Made by a program: the position numbers and the translations under genes | Part shown: piece by piece, positions 47,090-56,676 of the stretch | Layout of the letters: the number at the start of each line of letters is the position of its first letter | Position numbering within the stretch: position 1 is the first letter of the stretch | Source of the DNA: Salipiger mangrovisoli | GTDB lineage: Bacteria > Pseudomonadota > Alphaproteobacteria > Rhodobacterales > Rhodobacteraceae | Assembly (NCBI RefSeq): GCF_015223355.1 | Contig: NZ_JADFFK010000008.1 | Span: 1 to 64,000 of the forward strand | DNA: 64,000 bases | Direction: 5' to 3' | Notes under the pieces: model-generated | What the model saw: only the letters and a program-made list of their open reading frames with translations | The model's database searches: none | Told to the model about the DNA's origin: nothing

Positions 47090-48009
47090 TTTTGCACCTT
47101 CACCCGTCCGAAATCCGGGGCATCCGTGTCCTGACCGGCCTGCAGGATGCCGCGACGAATTTCCCGCGTCCGGGTGAAGTAGTCAAAGAGCAATTGACCG
47201 TCGCCCGTCCGGATGGCGCGTTGCAGCGCAAAGAGCTCTTCGGTGAAACGCCCGAGGATCTCCAGCGTGGCCTGCTTGTTGGTCATGAAGACGTCGCGCC
47301 ACATGGTCGGATCCGAGGCGGCGATGCGGGTGAAGTCGCGGAAGCCGGCGGCCGAGAACTTGATGACCTCCTGGTCCGAGACCCGGCGCAGGTCGTCGGC
47401 AACCCCCACCATGGTGTAGGCGATGAGGTGCGGCACGTGGCTCACCACCGCGCAGACGAGGTCGTGGTGCTCGACCTCCATCTGCTCGGTCTTCGCGCCG
47501 AGCGCTTGCCAGAATGCCTCGACCCGCGCGGTGGCCTCCTCGGGCGCCCCGTCCGGCACGATCAGGCACCAACGGTTGTCGTAGAGCGAGGCAAAGCCGG
47601 CGTCGGGGCCGGAATGCTCGGTGCCCGCCATCGGGTGGGTCGGCACGAAATGGACGCCCTCGGGCAGATGCGGGCGCACGGCCTCGATGACTTCCTTCTT
47701 CACCGAGCCAACGTCGCTGACGGTGCAGCCGGGCTTGAGATGCGGCGCGATCGCTTCTGCGATCGGCCCCATGGCCCCGACTGGGACGGCGAGGATCACC
47801 AAGTCGGCGTCTTTCACCGCCGCCTCGGCGCTGTCCACGATCTCGTGGCAGAGGCCAAGGCGTTTTGCCGTCTCGCGAGTCTCTGCCGAGCGCGCGTAGC
47901 CGGTCACATGGGCCTCCATGCCCGCGCGCTTCATCGCCCAGTAGATCGACGAGGCGATCAGGCCGAGGCCGATCAGGGCAACGCGCTGGTAACTCTGCGC
48001 CTCGCTCAT
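47086..48009 (-). CDS. tyrC: Prephenate/arogenate dehydrogenase
   Basis: A 307-residue NAD(P)-dependent dehydrogenase of tyrosine synthesis. The Rossmann motif is [14 protein letters not shown] near residue 12-25; conserved TDVGSVK-like [11 protein letters not shown], the catalytic [14 protein letters not shown], and [20 protein letters not shown] (in part) follow. It starts at ATG 48009 in a 4-nt overlap with hisC and ends in a 4-nt overlap with the extensin gene. The tyrC-hisC pairing suggests the aminotransferase also serves aromatic amino acids. Whether prephenate or arogenate is preferred cannot be told. Confidence 0.9.
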   Translation of the reverse strand: MSEAQSYQRVALIGLGLIASSIYWAMKRAGMEAHVTGYARSAETRETAKRLGLCHEIVDSAEAAVKDADLVILAVPVGAMGPIAEAIAPHLKPGCTVSDVGSVKKEVIEAVRPHLPEGVHFVPTHPMAGTEHSGPDAGFASLYDNRWCLIVPDGAPEEATARVEAFWQALGAKTEQMEVEHHDLVCAVVSHVPHLIAYTMVGVADDLRRVSDQEVIKFSAAGFRDFTRIAASDPTMWRDVFMTNKQATLEILGRFTEELFALQRAIRTGDGQLLFDYFTRTREIRRGILQAGQDTDAPDFGRVKVQK

Positions 48010-49091
48010 CGCGCGCCGGCCTTGAACTGCCCCACCAGATGCGCCACGCGGCGGCACGAGGCTTCATCGCCCACCGTGATGCGCAGCGCGTGCGGCAGCT
48101 TGTAAGAGGTGGTGCGGCGGACGATCACGCCCTGCGACTGCAGGTAGGCATCGCAGGCCTCGGCCTCGGCCTGAGAGCCGAAGCGGGCCAGGATGAAGTT
48201 CGCGGTCGAGGCGTCCGAGGACACGCCATGCTCGGCCAGTGCCTCGCCCAGCCAGGCGCGCATGCGGGCGTTCTCGGTGCGGCACTTCTCGACATAGGCG
48301 GTGTCGCGGATCGAGGCCTCGGCCGCGGTCAGCGTCAGCCCCGCCACGTTGAACGGTCCGCGCACGCGATTCAGAACGTCGACGATCACCTGCGGGCCGT
48401 AGCCCCAGCCGATGCGCATGCCGCCAAGCCCGTAAAGCTTCGAGAAGGTGCGGGTCATGAAGACGTTGGGCCGCTCGGTGGCGAGCTTCGCGCCGCCGTC
48501 GTAGCCCTCGACGTATTCCGCATAGGCGCTGTCGATCACCAGCATCGCGGTCTCGGGGATGCCGTTGGCCAGCCGCTCGAGCTCGGCGAGGCCGATCATC
48601 GTGCCGGTGGGGTTGGCCGGGTTGGCAACGAAGACCAGCCGGGTGCGTTCGGTGCAGGCGGCAAGGATGGTGTCGACGCTGACCACGCGGTCCTGCTCGG
48701 CCACCTCGACGGGGGTCGCCCCGGCGGCCATGGCCGAGATCTTGTGCATGGCAAAGCCGTGCTCGGTGTGGATCACCTCGGTGCCCGGCCCGGCGTAGGC
48801 CTGGCAGAGGAAGGCGATGATCTCGTCCGAACCCGCGCCGCAGATGATGCGCTGCGGATCGAGGTCCCAGACCTCGCCGATCGCCTCGCGCAGGCTGGCA
48901 TGATCCGAGGAAGGATAGCGGTGCATTTCATGCACCACGCGCCGCACCGCCTCCTGCGCCGCCGGGGAGGGGCCGAAGGGGTTCTCGTTGGAGCTGAGCT
49001 TGATGACGTTCGAGACGCCCGCCACATGCGACGAGCCACCGACGTAGAGCTCGATGTCCATGATGCCGGGTTGCGGTTCGATGCCAGCCAT
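48006..49091 (-). CDS. hisC: Histidinol-phosphate/aromatic aminotransferase
   Basis: A 361-residue class I/II PLP aminotransferase. [15 protein letters not shown] is the HisC N-terminal marker, [11 protein letters not shown] binds substrate, and the PLP lysine is in [18 protein letters not shown]. It transfers the amino group to imidazole acetol phosphate in histidine synthesis, and next to tyrC probably also to prephenate or hydroxyphenylpyruvate. First gene of hisC-tyrC-extensin. A histidinol phosphatase (hisN) occurs at the far end of the window. Confidence 0.93.
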   Translation of the reverse strand: MAGIEPQPGIMDIELYVGGSSHVAGVSNVIKLSSNENPFGPSPAAQEAVRRVVHEMHRYPSSDHASLREAIGEVWDLDPQRIICGAGSDEIIAFLCQAYAGPGTEVIHTEHGFAMHKISAMAAGATPVEVAEQDRVVSVDTILAACTERTRLVFVANPANPTGTMIGLAELERLANGIPETAMLVIDSAYAEYVEGYDGGAKLATERPNVFMTRTFSKLYGLGGMRIGWGYGPQVIVDVLNRVRGPFNVAGLTLTAAEASIRDTAYVEKCRTENARMRAWLGEALAEHGVSSDASTANFILARFGSQAEAEACDAYLQSQGVIVRRTTSYKLPHALRITVGDEASCRRVAHLVGQFKAGAR

Positions 49092-49177
49092 ATGCGGTCT
49101 TTCCTCAGACTAAGAGTGCCGCGCCGTCATAGCGCGGCGCCGCGGCACATGCCAGTCTCGGGAAGGGCCCGATGGGC

Positions 49178-50467
49178 TCAGACGACGACCTCGTGGCGCT
49201 CCTGCTCGCCGACCTCGAAGACTCGCTTGTAGCGGGCGATCTCCTCGGCGGGACCCATCGCCTTGTTGGGGTTGTCCGAGAGCTTGACCGTGGGACGCCC
49301 ATTGGCGCTGATCGCCTTGCAGACGAGGCTGAAGGGGGCGAGACGGTCGTCGGGGGTGAGGCCGCGGAAATCGTTGGTCAGCAGCGTGCCCCAGCCGAAG
49401 GACACCCGCACCCGGCCCGAGAACTTGTGGTAAAGCTCGAGGATCTTCTCCTCGTCGAGCCCGTCCGAGAAGATCACCAGCTTCTCGCGCGGGTCCTCGC
49501 CGCGCTCCTGCCACCAGCGGATGGCGATCTCGGCGCCGGTCTCGGGATCGCCGCTGTCGATGCGGATGCCGGTCCAGCCCGCCAGCCAGTCGGGCGCGTT
49601 CCTGAGGAAGCCTTCGGTGCCGTAGGTGTCGGGCAGGATCATCCGCAGGTTGCCCTCGTGCTCGCGGTGCCAGTCGGCCAGAACATCGTAGGGTGCGCGG
49701 GCGAGCGCCGCGTCATCCTCGGCCAGCGCGGCGTAGACCATGGGCAGCTCGTGGGCATTGGTGCCGATCGCTTCCAGATCGCGGTTCTTGGCGATCAGGC
49801 AGTTGGAGGTGCCGGTGAAGCCCTCGCCCAGCCCCTCGACCATCGCCTGCACGCACCAGTCCTGCCAGAGAAAGCTGTGGCGGCGCCGCGTGCCGAAATC
49901 GGCGATCTTCAGTCCGGGCTGGCCGCGCAGACGCTCGATCTTCTCCCAGAGCTTGGTGGCGGCGCGGGCGTAGAGCACCTGCAGCTCGAACTTGCCCATT
50001 TGATTGAGCACGGCGCGGCCGCGCAGTTCCATCAGCACGGCAAGCGCGGGGATCTCCCACAGCATCACCTCGGGCCAGCTGCCCTCGAAGGTCAGCTCGT
50101 ACTGGTCGCCGACGCGCTCGAGGAAATAGGGCGGCAGGCGCAGCTTCTCGAACCACTCCATGAAGTCGGGGCGGAACATCTGGCGCTTGCCGTAGAAGGT
50201 GTTGCCGCGCAGCCATGTGCTTTCTCCGCGGGTCAGGCTGAGCGAGCGGATGTGGTCCAGCTGTTCACGCAGCTCCCCCTCGTCGATCAGCTTGGCCAGC
50301 GGCACGTTGCTGGAGCGGTTGATCAGGCTGAAGGTGACCTGCGTGTCGCGCCGGTTGTGATAGACCGACTGGCACATCAGCAGTTTGTAGAAATCGGTAT
50401 CGATCAGCGACCGGACGATCGGATCGATCTTCCAGCGGTGGTTCCAGACTCGGGTCGCGATTTCCAC
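49178..50467 (-). CDS. pncB: Nicotinate phosphoribosyltransferase
   Basis: Makes nicotinate mononucleotide from nicotinate and PRPP with ATP, in the NAD salvage pathway. A 429-residue enzyme, with SLIDTDFYKLLMCQSVY near the start, DFGTRRRHSFLWQ, GTSNCLIAK with family His/Asn positions, and SGDPETGAEIAIRWW. GTG 50467 is chosen because GAGGAG lies 8 nt upstream; the in-frame GTG at 50476 overlaps that site. Downstream of pncA by 119 nt on the same strand: a pncA-pncB salvage operon. Confidence 0.94.
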   Translation of the reverse strand: MEIATRVWNHRWKIDPIVRSLIDTDFYKLLMCQSVYHNRRDTQVTFSLINRSSNVPLAKLIDEGELREQLDHIRSLSLTRGESTWLRGNTFYGKRQMFRPDFMEWFEKLRLPPYFLERVGDQYELTFEGSWPEVMLWEIPALAVLMELRGRAVLNQMGKFELQVLYARAATKLWEKIERLRGQPGLKIADFGTRRRHSFLWQDWCVQAMVEGLGEGFTGTSNCLIAKNRDLEAIGTNAHELPMVYAALAEDDAALARAPYDVLADWHREHEGNLRMILPDTYGTEGFLRNAPDWLAGWTGIRIDSGDPETGAEIAIRWWQERGEDPREKLVIFSDGLDEEKILELYHKFSGRVRVSFGWGTLLTNDFRGLTPDDRLAPFSLVCKAISANGRPTVKLSDNPNKAMGPAEEIARYKRVFEVGEQERHEVVV

Positions 50468-50586
50468 GGCGCACACTCCTCACGGGCAGTCGGGGCCCCT
50501 GTTACGCGAATGTGACAGGAAGGGCCAAGCGCTTTCTGCCTGTCCGGCAACGGCTTGCGGGACGAATTGTTCCCGCGGGCGGCGGT

Positions 50587-51189
50587 TCAGGCGCTCTGGG
50601 AGAGCTTCACGCCAACGCGCTGCATCTCGGTCCGGGCGGCCGAGAGCGACCCGTTGAGGTCGATGGCGCGGCACAGGTCTTCGCGCACGGTGACGGCGAA
50701 ATCGAGCCTTGCCGCGTCGAGCGCCGAATAGGTCACGCAGAAATCGGTGGCGAGGCCGACAAGGGTCAGCCGCTCGATGCCCCGGCTGCGCAGATAGCCC
50801 TCGAGCCCGGTCGGCGTGCGGCGGTCGTTCTCGAAAAAGGCGGAATAGCTGTCGATCGCCGGGTTGTAGCCCTTGCGCAGGATCAGGTCGGCGCGGTCGG
50901 TGTCGAGCCCGGAATGGAAGGCCGCGCCCGCGCTGCCGATGACGCAATGGTCGGGCCACAGAACCTGTGGGCCATAGGGCATTTCCGTCAGGTCGTAGGG
51001 CGCCTTGCCGTCGTGCGCGCTGGCAAAGGAGGAATGCCCCGCCGGGTGCCAGTCCTGGGTCAGGACAACCGCATCGGCCTCGGCCATCAGCGCGTTGATC
51101 GGGGCGACGATCTCGTCGCCGCCGGACACCGCCAGCGCGCCGCCGGGGCAGAAATCATTCTGGACGTCGATGACGATGAGCGCGTGCAT
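50587..51189 (-). CDS. pncA: Nicotinamidase/pyrazinamidase
   Basis: A 200-residue isochorismatase-fold hydrolase turning nicotinamide into nicotinate. The triad is visible: Asp8 in [13 protein letters not shown], Lys in LRKGYNP, and Cys in [15 protein letters not shown] (about 150). The metal-binding [11 protein letters not shown] is intact. ATG 51189 with GGAGA 8 nt upstream is preferred to TTG 51195. First gene of pncA-pncB, its product being the substrate of PncB. Confidence 0.95.
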   Translation of the reverse strand: MHALIVIDVQNDFCPGGALAVSGGDEIVAPINALMAEADAVVLTQDWHPAGHSSFASAHDGKAPYDLTEMPYGPQVLWPDHCVIGSAGAAFHSGLDTDRADLILRKGYNPAIDSYSAFFENDRRTPTGLEGYLRSRGIERLTLVGLATDFCVTYSALDAARLDFAVTVREDLCRAIDLNGSLSAARTEMQRVGVKLSQSA

Positions 51190-51311
51190 GGTCAAATCTC
51201 CGGCGGACTGCGGCAGCTTCCCAAAGGCTTACGCGCCGCGCCGCGCAGCCGTCAATGCTGCGGCAATCCGGTCGCTTGCCCGACTCGGGGCTTGGGCGTA
51301 AACGCGCCCGC

Positions 51312-52241
51312 ATGTTCACAGTCTGCGCCCTCTATCACTTCACCCGCTTCGACGATCCCGCCGCGCTGCGCGGCCCGCTGCTCGACCTCTGTCTGGCGAA
51401 CGGCGTGACCGGCACGCTGCTGCTGGCCGGCGAGGGGATCAACGGCACCGTCGCCGGCCCGCGCACCGGTATCGACGCGGTGCTTGCGCATCTGCGGGCG
51501 CTGCCCGGGTGTGCCGATCTGGAATGGAAATTCTCCGAGGCCGCCGAGCGCCCCTTCGCCCGCATGAAGGTGCGGCTGAAGAAGGAGATCGTTACCATGG
51601 GCCAGCCCGGCGTCGATCCGCGCGCCAGCGTCGGCCACTACGTCGCGCCCGCCGACTGGAACGAGCTGATCCGCTCGCCCGACGTGGCGGTGATCGACAC
51701 GCGCAACGATTACGAGGTCGCCATCGGCACCTTCGAGGGCGCGGTCGATCCGCAGACCGCCTCGTTCCGCGAGTTTCCCGCCTGGTGGGAGAAGAACAAG
51801 GAGCGCTTCCACAACAAGCGCATCGCCATGTTCTGCACCGGCGGCATCCGGTGCGAGAAATCCACCAACTACCTCTTGAGCCAGGGGGTCGAGGAGGTTT
51901 TCCACCTCAAGGGCGGCATCCTGAAATACCTCGAGGAGGTGCCCGAGGAGGACAGCGCCTGGCAGGGCAGCTGCTTCGTCTTCGATGGTCGGGTGTCGGT
52001 CGAGCACGGGCTGCGCGAGGGCCCGCACGGGCTCTGCCACGCCTGCCGCCGCCCGATCCTGCCCGAGGATCAAGCCCGCCCCGGATACGAAGAGGGCGTG
52101 TCCTGCCACCAGTGCGTCGCCGAGACTTCGGACGAGGACAAGGCGCGCTTCCGCGAGCGGCAGAAGCAGATCGCGCTGGCCAAGGCGCGTGGCGAACGGC
52201 ACCTCCACGCCGACGTGCCGGGCGAGGGCGATGGCGCCTGA
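51312..52241 (+). CDS. trhO: tRNA uridine(34) hydroxylase TrhO (rhodanese-like YceA)
   Basis: A 309-residue protein of the YceA/TrhO family, which hydroxylates U34 of tRNA to 5-hydroxyuridine using prephenate-dependent or O2 chemistry. N-terminal ferredoxin-like domain (about 1-95), then a rhodanese domain with CTGGIRCEK near residues 175-183, and a C-terminal zinc-ribbon-like pair CHACRRP and CHQCV. The ATG at 51312 ([13 protein letters not shown]) is preferred to 51255. Convergent with fliP. Confidence 0.92.
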   Translation: MFTVCALYHFTRFDDPAALRGPLLDLCLANGVTGTLLLAGEGINGTVAGPRTGIDAVLAHLRALPGCADLEWKFSEAAERPFARMKVRLKKEIVTMGQPGVDPRASVGHYVAPADWNELIRSPDVAVIDTRNDYEVAIGTFEGAVDPQTASFREFPAWWEKNKERFHNKRIAMFCTGGIRCEKSTNYLLSQGVEEVFHLKGGILKYLEEVPEEDSAWQGSCFVFDGRVSVEHGLREGPHGLCHACRRPILPEDQARPGYEEGVSCHQCVAETSDEDKARFRERQKQIALAKARGERHLHADVPGEGDGA

Positions 52242-52318
52242 CCCGCGCCAGGCCGCTTGGCGGCGCAGGGTTTGACGCACGATTCGACCTCTCGCGGCAG
52301 GTCTTCTTTTGCTGCCGC

Positions 52319-53038
52319 TCAGAAATAGCTGCGCACCAGCGCGCCCGAGAGCAGCGACCAGCCGTCGGCAATCACGAAGAAGGCGAGCTTGAAGGGCAGC
52401 GAGACGATCGCGGGCGGCACCATCATCATGCCCATGGACATCAGCACCGCCGCGACCACCAGGTCGATGATCAGGAACGGCAGGAAGATCAGGAAGCCGA
52501 CCTGGAAGGCGCGGGCGATTTCCGACAGCATGAAGCTGGGGATCAGCAGCGACAGCGGCGCATCGGCTGACAGCGCGGTGCCCTCGATGCCGGGGCGCAG
52601 TTCGGCCATGGCTTCAAAGGTGGCCGGATCGCAGCGCCCGGCCATGAAGCCGCGGAATGGCTGCAACGTGCGCTCGGTCGCCTCGACCAGCTCGATGCGC
52701 TCGTCGAGCAGCGGCGCAATCCCCTGCTGCCAGGCTTCGGTGAGGGTCGGCTCCATCACGAAGAAGGTCAGGAACAGCGCCAGGCTGACGATCAGCATGT
52801 TGGGCGGCGATTGCTGGAGACCAAGCGCCTGCCGCAGGATCGCCAGCACGGTGACGATGAAGGGAAAGCAGGTGACCATGATCGCGATGCCCGGCGCGAG
52901 GCTGAGCAAGGTTACCAGCGCGATGAGTTGAAGGCTGACCGCGGTGACCGAGCCGCCCTGTCCCAAATCGACCGTGATCTGCTGCGCCGAGGCGGCACCG
53001 GGCAGCAGCGGGAAGAACCAGAGGGGCAGCTTGCGCAT
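52319..53038 (-). CDS. fliP: Flagellar export apparatus protein FliP
   Basis: A 239-residue core subunit of the flagellar type III export gate. A cleavable-looking signal (about 1-18) is typical of FliP. The segments LLSLAPGIAIMVTCFPFIVTVLAILRQALG (in part), and PSFMLSEIARAFQVGFLIFLPFLIIDLVV (in part) are highly conserved, with four membrane helices. Last of a minus-strand flagellar operon fliF-fliH-fliN-fliP, 3 nt after fliN. Confidence 0.95.
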   Translation of the reverse strand: MRKLPLWFFPLLPGAASAQQITVDLGQGGSVTAVSLQLIALVTLLSLAPGIAIMVTCFPFIVTVLAILRQALGLQQSPPNMLIVSLALFLTFFVMEPTLTEAWQQGIAPLLDERIELVEATERTLQPFRGFMAGRCDPATFEAMAELRPGIEGTALSADAPLSLLIPSFMLSEIARAFQVGFLIFLPFLIIDLVVAAVLMSMGMMMVPPAIVSLPFKLAFFVIADGWSLLSGALVRSYF

Positions 53039-53041
53039 CGG

Positions 53042-53341
53042 TCAGCCGGGGCTCTGGATGTCCATCACTTCAAGCAGACGCACCGCCAGCTGCGCGTTCT
53101 CGCCCTCGCCGGTGACTTCCAGCGCGCCGGTGCCGATCAGCTTGTCGCCGACATAGAGTTCGACCGGGTCCTCGAGCCGGCGATCCAGTGTAAGCACCGA
53201 GCCTTCACCCAGCTTGAGCAGGTCCCGTACCAACGGCCTGGCGCGGCCGACCGAGACGGTGATCTCGATTGGCACCGATGTGAAGGGCGCGCCGCCGCGC
53301 CCGCCGGCCGGTTTCCCGTCGGCGTCCGAGATGTCATCCAT
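53042..53341 (-). CDS. fliN: Flagellar motor switch protein FliN
   Basis: A 99-residue C-ring protein with the SpoA fold: VPIEITVSVGRARPLVRDLLKLGEGSVLTL (in part), then PVELYVGDKLIGTGALEV. GGAGGAA 8 nt before ATG 53341 decides the start over ATG 53365. It overlaps the fliH-like gene by 8 nt. It sets flagellar rotation together with FliM and FliG, which are not in this window. Confidence 0.92.
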   Translation of the reverse strand: MDDISDADGKPAGGRGGAPFTSVPIEITVSVGRARPLVRDLLKLGEGSVLTLDRRLEDPVELYVGDKLIGTGALEVTGEGENAQLAVRLLEVMDIQSPG

Positions 53342-53939
53342 GCGCCGCGTTCCTCCGGTTGTCATGGGCGAAGCCTTCGACCGCGCGGCTCACTTCCTGG
53401 AGCAGGCCGCTCAGGTCGATCTGCCGCTCGGTGTCGCCGAAACGCAGGTCGGCCTGCCCCTCGGCGAGCGTTGCGTCTTCCTCGAGCCGCAGCGGAAAGC
53501 CGAAATCCTGCTCCAGCAGCGGCGCGACCTGCATGGTGGTTCCCGGGGCCACGGCAATCACAACGTCGCGGCGCGCGATCTCCTGCGCCATCATCGCCAG
53601 CTGTTCGCGCAGGTGGAGTCCCAGCGTCTGGTGCAGGAGCGCGGGCAGCAAGGCGTGCAGCATCTCTTCGAAGAGCGGGGTCACCCCGTCGAGCATCTGG
53701 CGGTAGGCTTCGTTGTAGGTGAAGGACAGGTCCTGCAGGTTCTGCGCGAAATCGCTGGCGATACGGCCGGACTCCTCGCTTTGCGCCTTGATCGCGTCGT
53801 CCCATCCGGCGCGGTAGCCGGTGTCGAAGGACTCGAGTGTCGCCGCTTCGACCTCGGCTGTGCCAAGCGAGTCGGCAGGCTCCGGCATCCCACTGCGAGG
53901 GTGCGAGAAATCCTCGAGAAAATTCAACAGTTTGGTCAC
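53334..53939 (-). CDS. Flagellar assembly FliH-like protein
   Basis: A 201-residue soluble, acidic protein with a central long helix (about 45-85, DDAIKAQSEESGRIASDF) and a C-terminal alpha/beta part resembling FliH/V-ATPase E subunits (PLLEQDFGFPLRLEED, LRFGDTERQIDLSGLL). Similarity is weak by eye, and the name rests on its place between fliF and fliN, where Rhodobacterales keep fliH. It would escort the FliI ATPase. It overlaps fliF by 4 nt and fliN by 8 nt. Confidence 0.75.
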   Translation of the reverse strand: MTKLLNFLEDFSHPRSGMPEPADSLGTAEVEAATLESFDTGYRAGWDDAIKAQSEESGRIASDFAQNLQDLSFTYNEAYRQMLDGVTPLFEEMLHALLPALLHQTLGLHLREQLAMMAQEIARRDVVIAVAPGTTMQVAPLLEQDFGFPLRLEEDATLAEGQADLRFGDTERQIDLSGLLQEVSRAVEGFAHDNRRNAAHG

Positions 53940-55537
53940 TTCGCTTCTTCCTTCTCGTCGAGCCAGCTGCGCAGGATTTCCACCGTTTCGGTCTTGCGCT
54001 CTTCGATCAGGGCGCGCAGTCGGTCCACCGGATCTTCCACGCTGGGAGAATCGAAATCGACCATTCCGAGTCCGCCGAAATCAGGACCGCTTCCAAGGGA
54101 CGCGAGCGGCGCAAACCCGTCATCCTCGGCGATCTCGCCGGTCAGGGTCTCGGCCGCGGGCGTCGTTCCGGGAAGCGCGAGCGGCGCGGCGCCCGCGGCC
54201 TTGCCAGCAAGAATCGGACGGACGACAAACAGCCCGAGGATCAAAGCCACGGCGGAGAGCACGCCGAGCTGGATCAAGGTCATCGGATCGAGCGGGACGG
54301 CGAACCAGCCGGGCTCTATGGGGCCGGTGCCGAGCCCCTCGGGCCGCTCGAAAGGCAGCGAGCGCAGGGTGATCTGGTCGCCGCGGGTTTCGTCGAATCC
54401 GACGGCGGAGGCGACGAGGTCGCGCAGCGCCGCCAGTTCGGTATCGGGCAGCGGCACGAAGGTCTGGGTCCCGTCGGTGCCGGCCTCGAAGCGGCCGTTG
54501 ACCAGCACGGCCACGGTCAGGCGACGCACCGCGCCGGGGCCTCGGGTGACCTCGCGCGTGGTTTCCGAGACCTCGTAGTTCACCCGTTCGCGCGTATCGC
54601 TGTTCTGGCTCGACGAGGACTGGTTGCCGCCCGCCTGGCCGTCGGGCAGATTCGAGGCCACGGTCACCTCTGGGCTGCCGCTGTTCTGATTGCTGCTGCT
54701 GCCCTCTTCGGTGTCGGTGGAGACCGCGACCCGCCCTTCCGGATCAAACCGCCTTTCGCGGATAGATTCGCTTTCGGTCACGGTGTCGACGCTGACCTCG
54801 ACCACGGCGTTGCCGGTGCCGACGCGGGCTTCGATCAACCGCTGCACCCGGTCGCGCAGCGCCAGGGCGCGGTCCTCGGCGCTGGGACCGCTGCCAGTGT
54901 CCTCTTCGGAGCCGACAAGCCCGGCGACACTGTCGATGACCGCGACCTCCTCGGGCACCAAACCGGGCACGGCGGAAGCAACGAGGTATTTCAGGGCGCG
55001 CGCCTGGGCCGGCGAGATCGCGGCGCCGCTGGCCGTCACCGAGATCGAGGCAGAGGGCGCGACGTCGCGCTGGAAGGGATTCGCCGAGGAGTTGGCGATA
55101 TGGACGCGGGCCGAGGACACCAGCGGGCTGGCGACGATGGTGCGCGCCAATTCCCCCTCCTTGGCGCGCCAGTAGGCGGCGTCGAACATCTGCGAGGTCG
55201 TGCCGAATCCGGACAGCGTATCAAGCAGTTCGTAGCCTTGCGTGCTGTTGGCGGGCAGCCCTTCGCTGGCCAGCGTCATGCGCAGCGCGTCGCGCTGGCT
55301 GTCGGGGACGAAAATCGCGCCGCCGCGCACCTCGAAAGGCACGCCGCGCGATTCGAGCGCTTCGACCACCTCGCCGGCGGTGCCGTTCTCCAGGCCGGCG
55401 TAGAGCAGCGCCATCGGCGGAGATCCGGCGACCCGCGCGAGGGCGAGCATCGCCAGGACCATGGCCAATGTGGCCGCGATGGCCACCGCGCGGCGGCGCG
55501 GGGTGAGCGCGCTCCAGACTGTCGCGAGTTGCTGCAA
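53936..55537 (-). CDS. fliF: Flagellar MS-ring protein FliF
   Basis: Membrane ring of the basal body. About 533 residues, with a first membrane helix (about 19-40), the YscJ/FliF domain (GLENGTAGEVVEALESRGVPFE, in part; LASEGLPANSTQGYELLD), the FliF C-domain, an Ser/Asn-rich linker (about 290-325), a second helix (LIQLGVLSAVALILGLFVV) and a FliG-binding tail (EDPVDRLRALIEERKTE). No ATG fits. TTG 55537 follows GGAGGTG by 5 nt and gives QQLATVWSALTPRRR, the usual lead; a TTG at 55606 is the alternative. First gene of its operon. Confidence 0.93.
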   Translation of the reverse strand: MQQLATVWSALTPRRRAVAIAATLAMVLAMLALARVAGSPPMALLYAGLENGTAGEVVEALESRGVPFEVRGGAIFVPDSQRDALRMTLASEGLPANSTQGYELLDTLSGFGTTSQMFDAAYWRAKEGELARTIVASPLVSSARVHIANSSANPFQRDVAPSASISVTASGAAISPAQARALKYLVASAVPGLVPEEVAVIDSVAGLVGSEEDTGSGPSAEDRALALRDRVQRLIEARVGTGNAVVEVSVDTVTESESIRERRFDPEGRVAVSTDTEEGSSSNQNSGSPEVTVASNLPDGQAGGNQSSSSQNSDTRERVNYEVSETTREVTRGPGAVRRLTVAVLVNGRFEAGTDGTQTFVPLPDTELAALRDLVASAVGFDETRGDQITLRSLPFERPEGLGTGPIEPGWFAVPLDPMTLIQLGVLSAVALILGLFVVRPILAGKAAGAAPLALPGTTPAAETLTGEIAEDDGFAPLASLGSGPDFGGLGMVDFDSPSVEDPVDRLRALIEERKTETVEILRSWLDEKEEAK

Positions 55538-55642
55538 GAACACCTCCGTTTCGGCCCGGCGCGTGGTTCGGCGCGGGGGACTGGGCTGTTTCTCCGCCGG
55601 GAACAAACCGCCACCGGCAGGGGTATGTTTGGCGGATCGGAC

Positions 55643-55675
55643 TTAACATTCGGTTAGCCTCTGCCGGCCTATAAG
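55643..55675 (+). promoter_or_regulatory. CtrA-like box and -10 upstream of fliL
   Basis: TTAA-CATTCGG-TTAG at 55643-55657 matches the TTAA-N7-TTAA CtrA consensus with one change. TATAAG (55670-55675) is placed as -10 with the box overlying the -35 position, the usual layout of CtrA-activated promoters. It lies in the fliF-fliL divergent region, 26 nt before the fliL ATG, and could serve fliF too. Confidence 0.5.
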
Positions 55676-55700
55676 CGGGCCGTCAGACGAGAGGTGCCGC

Positions 55701-56252
55701 ATGACCGACGCCACCGCCGACGCGGCCGGCGAAGATGAAGCGCCGCGCAAGAAAGGATCGAAACTGCCGCTGCTTGTCGGGCTGCTCTTCGCGCTTCTGG
55801 GCGGAGGTGGTGGTTTCTTCGCGGCTTATTCGGGCCTGCTGCCCTTCCTCGGGAGTGCTCAGTCCGAAGCGGCCGCCGGGCAGGCTGCCGCCGATGCGGG
55901 GCATGGCGAAGGCGGACATGAAAACACGGGGGATCCGGATGCCGCCGCCGGCGTGGCGAGTTTCATTGAATTGCCGCAGCTAGTCGCCTCGCTTGGGCCG
56001 GTGACGGCGCTGCACCACTTGCGCTTCAGCGCGCAACTCGAAGTCGCGCCGGAGCGCCGCGCGGCGGTGGAGCAGCTGATGCCGCGGATCCTCGATGTGC
56101 TGAACACCTACCTGCGCGCGCTCGAGCCGCGGGACGTGGAGGCGCAAGGGGCGTTGATCCGGCTGCGTGCCCAGATGCTGCGCCGCATCCAGATGGTCGC
56201 TGGCGAAGATGGCGTCCGCGACCTTCTGGTGACCGAATTCGTGCTCAACTGA
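55701..56252 (+). CDS. fliL: Flagellar basal body-associated protein FliL
   Basis: A 183-residue single-pass inner-membrane protein: cytoplasmic Lys-rich head (about 1-21), membrane helix LPLLVGLLFALLGGGGGFF, linker, and periplasmic FliL domain (about 90-183, IELPQLVASLG then LRFSAQLEV). It helps stators engage in the motor. Starts a divergent flagellar unit fliL-(unknown)-motE. Confidence 0.92.
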   Translation: MTDATADAAGEDEAPRKKGSKLPLLVGLLFALLGGGGGFFAAYSGLLPFLGSAQSEAAAGQAAADAGHGEGGHENTGDPDAAAGVASFIELPQLVASLGPVTALHHLRFSAQLEVAPERRAAVEQLMPRILDVLNTYLRALEPRDVEAQGALIRLRAQMLRRIQMVAGEDGVRDLLVTEFVLN

Positions 56253-56262
56253 GGGGGTATTC

Positions 56263-56676
56263 ATGGAGATGATCGCCGATATCCTGCTGGCGGCCGGGGC
56301 CCTTGGCGCCGGATTCTACTGCCTTGTCCTGTCGCGGCGGCTGACCCGGTTCACCGACCTAGAGAAAGGGGTCGGTGGCGCGGTGGCGGTGCTGTCGGCG
56401 CAGGTCGATGATCTCACGCGGACCCTTGGGGCGGCGCGACAGGCGGCGGGCAGCTCCGCCGATGCGCTCACCGATCTCACCCAGCGCGGCGAGCAGGTGG
56501 CGCAGCGGCTCGAACTCCTGATTGCCTCGATGCATGATCTGCCCGAGGTCGCTCCGACCGCGGAAGCCGGGACCGCGGAAACCCGCGGCACGGACCCCGC
56601 GTCGACGGACGAAGCACGGCCGGCCGGGACGGGCGAGCCGGTGTTCCTGCGCCATTCGCGCAGCGGCGCAGCCTGA
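56263..56676 (+). CDS. Membrane-anchored coiled-coil protein in the flagellar cluster, unknown
   Basis: A 137-residue protein: N-terminal membrane helix (about 4-24, IADILLAAGALGAGFYCLVL), then a helical coiled coil (about 30-90, RLTRFTDLEKGVGGAV, DDLTRTLGAARQAAG) and a disordered Thr/Glu-rich end. It sits between fliL and motE, with a GAGGGGG ribosome site and a 1-nt overlap (TGATG) with motE. Position implies a motor or motility role, perhaps with FliL or MotE. No family recognised. Confidence 0.75.
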   Translation: MEMIADILLAAGALGAGFYCLVLSRRLTRFTDLEKGVGGAVAVLSAQVDDLTRTLGAARQAAGSSADALTDLTQRGEQVAQRLELLIASMHDLPEVAPTAEAGTAETRGTDPASTDEARPAGTGEPVFLRHSRSGAA

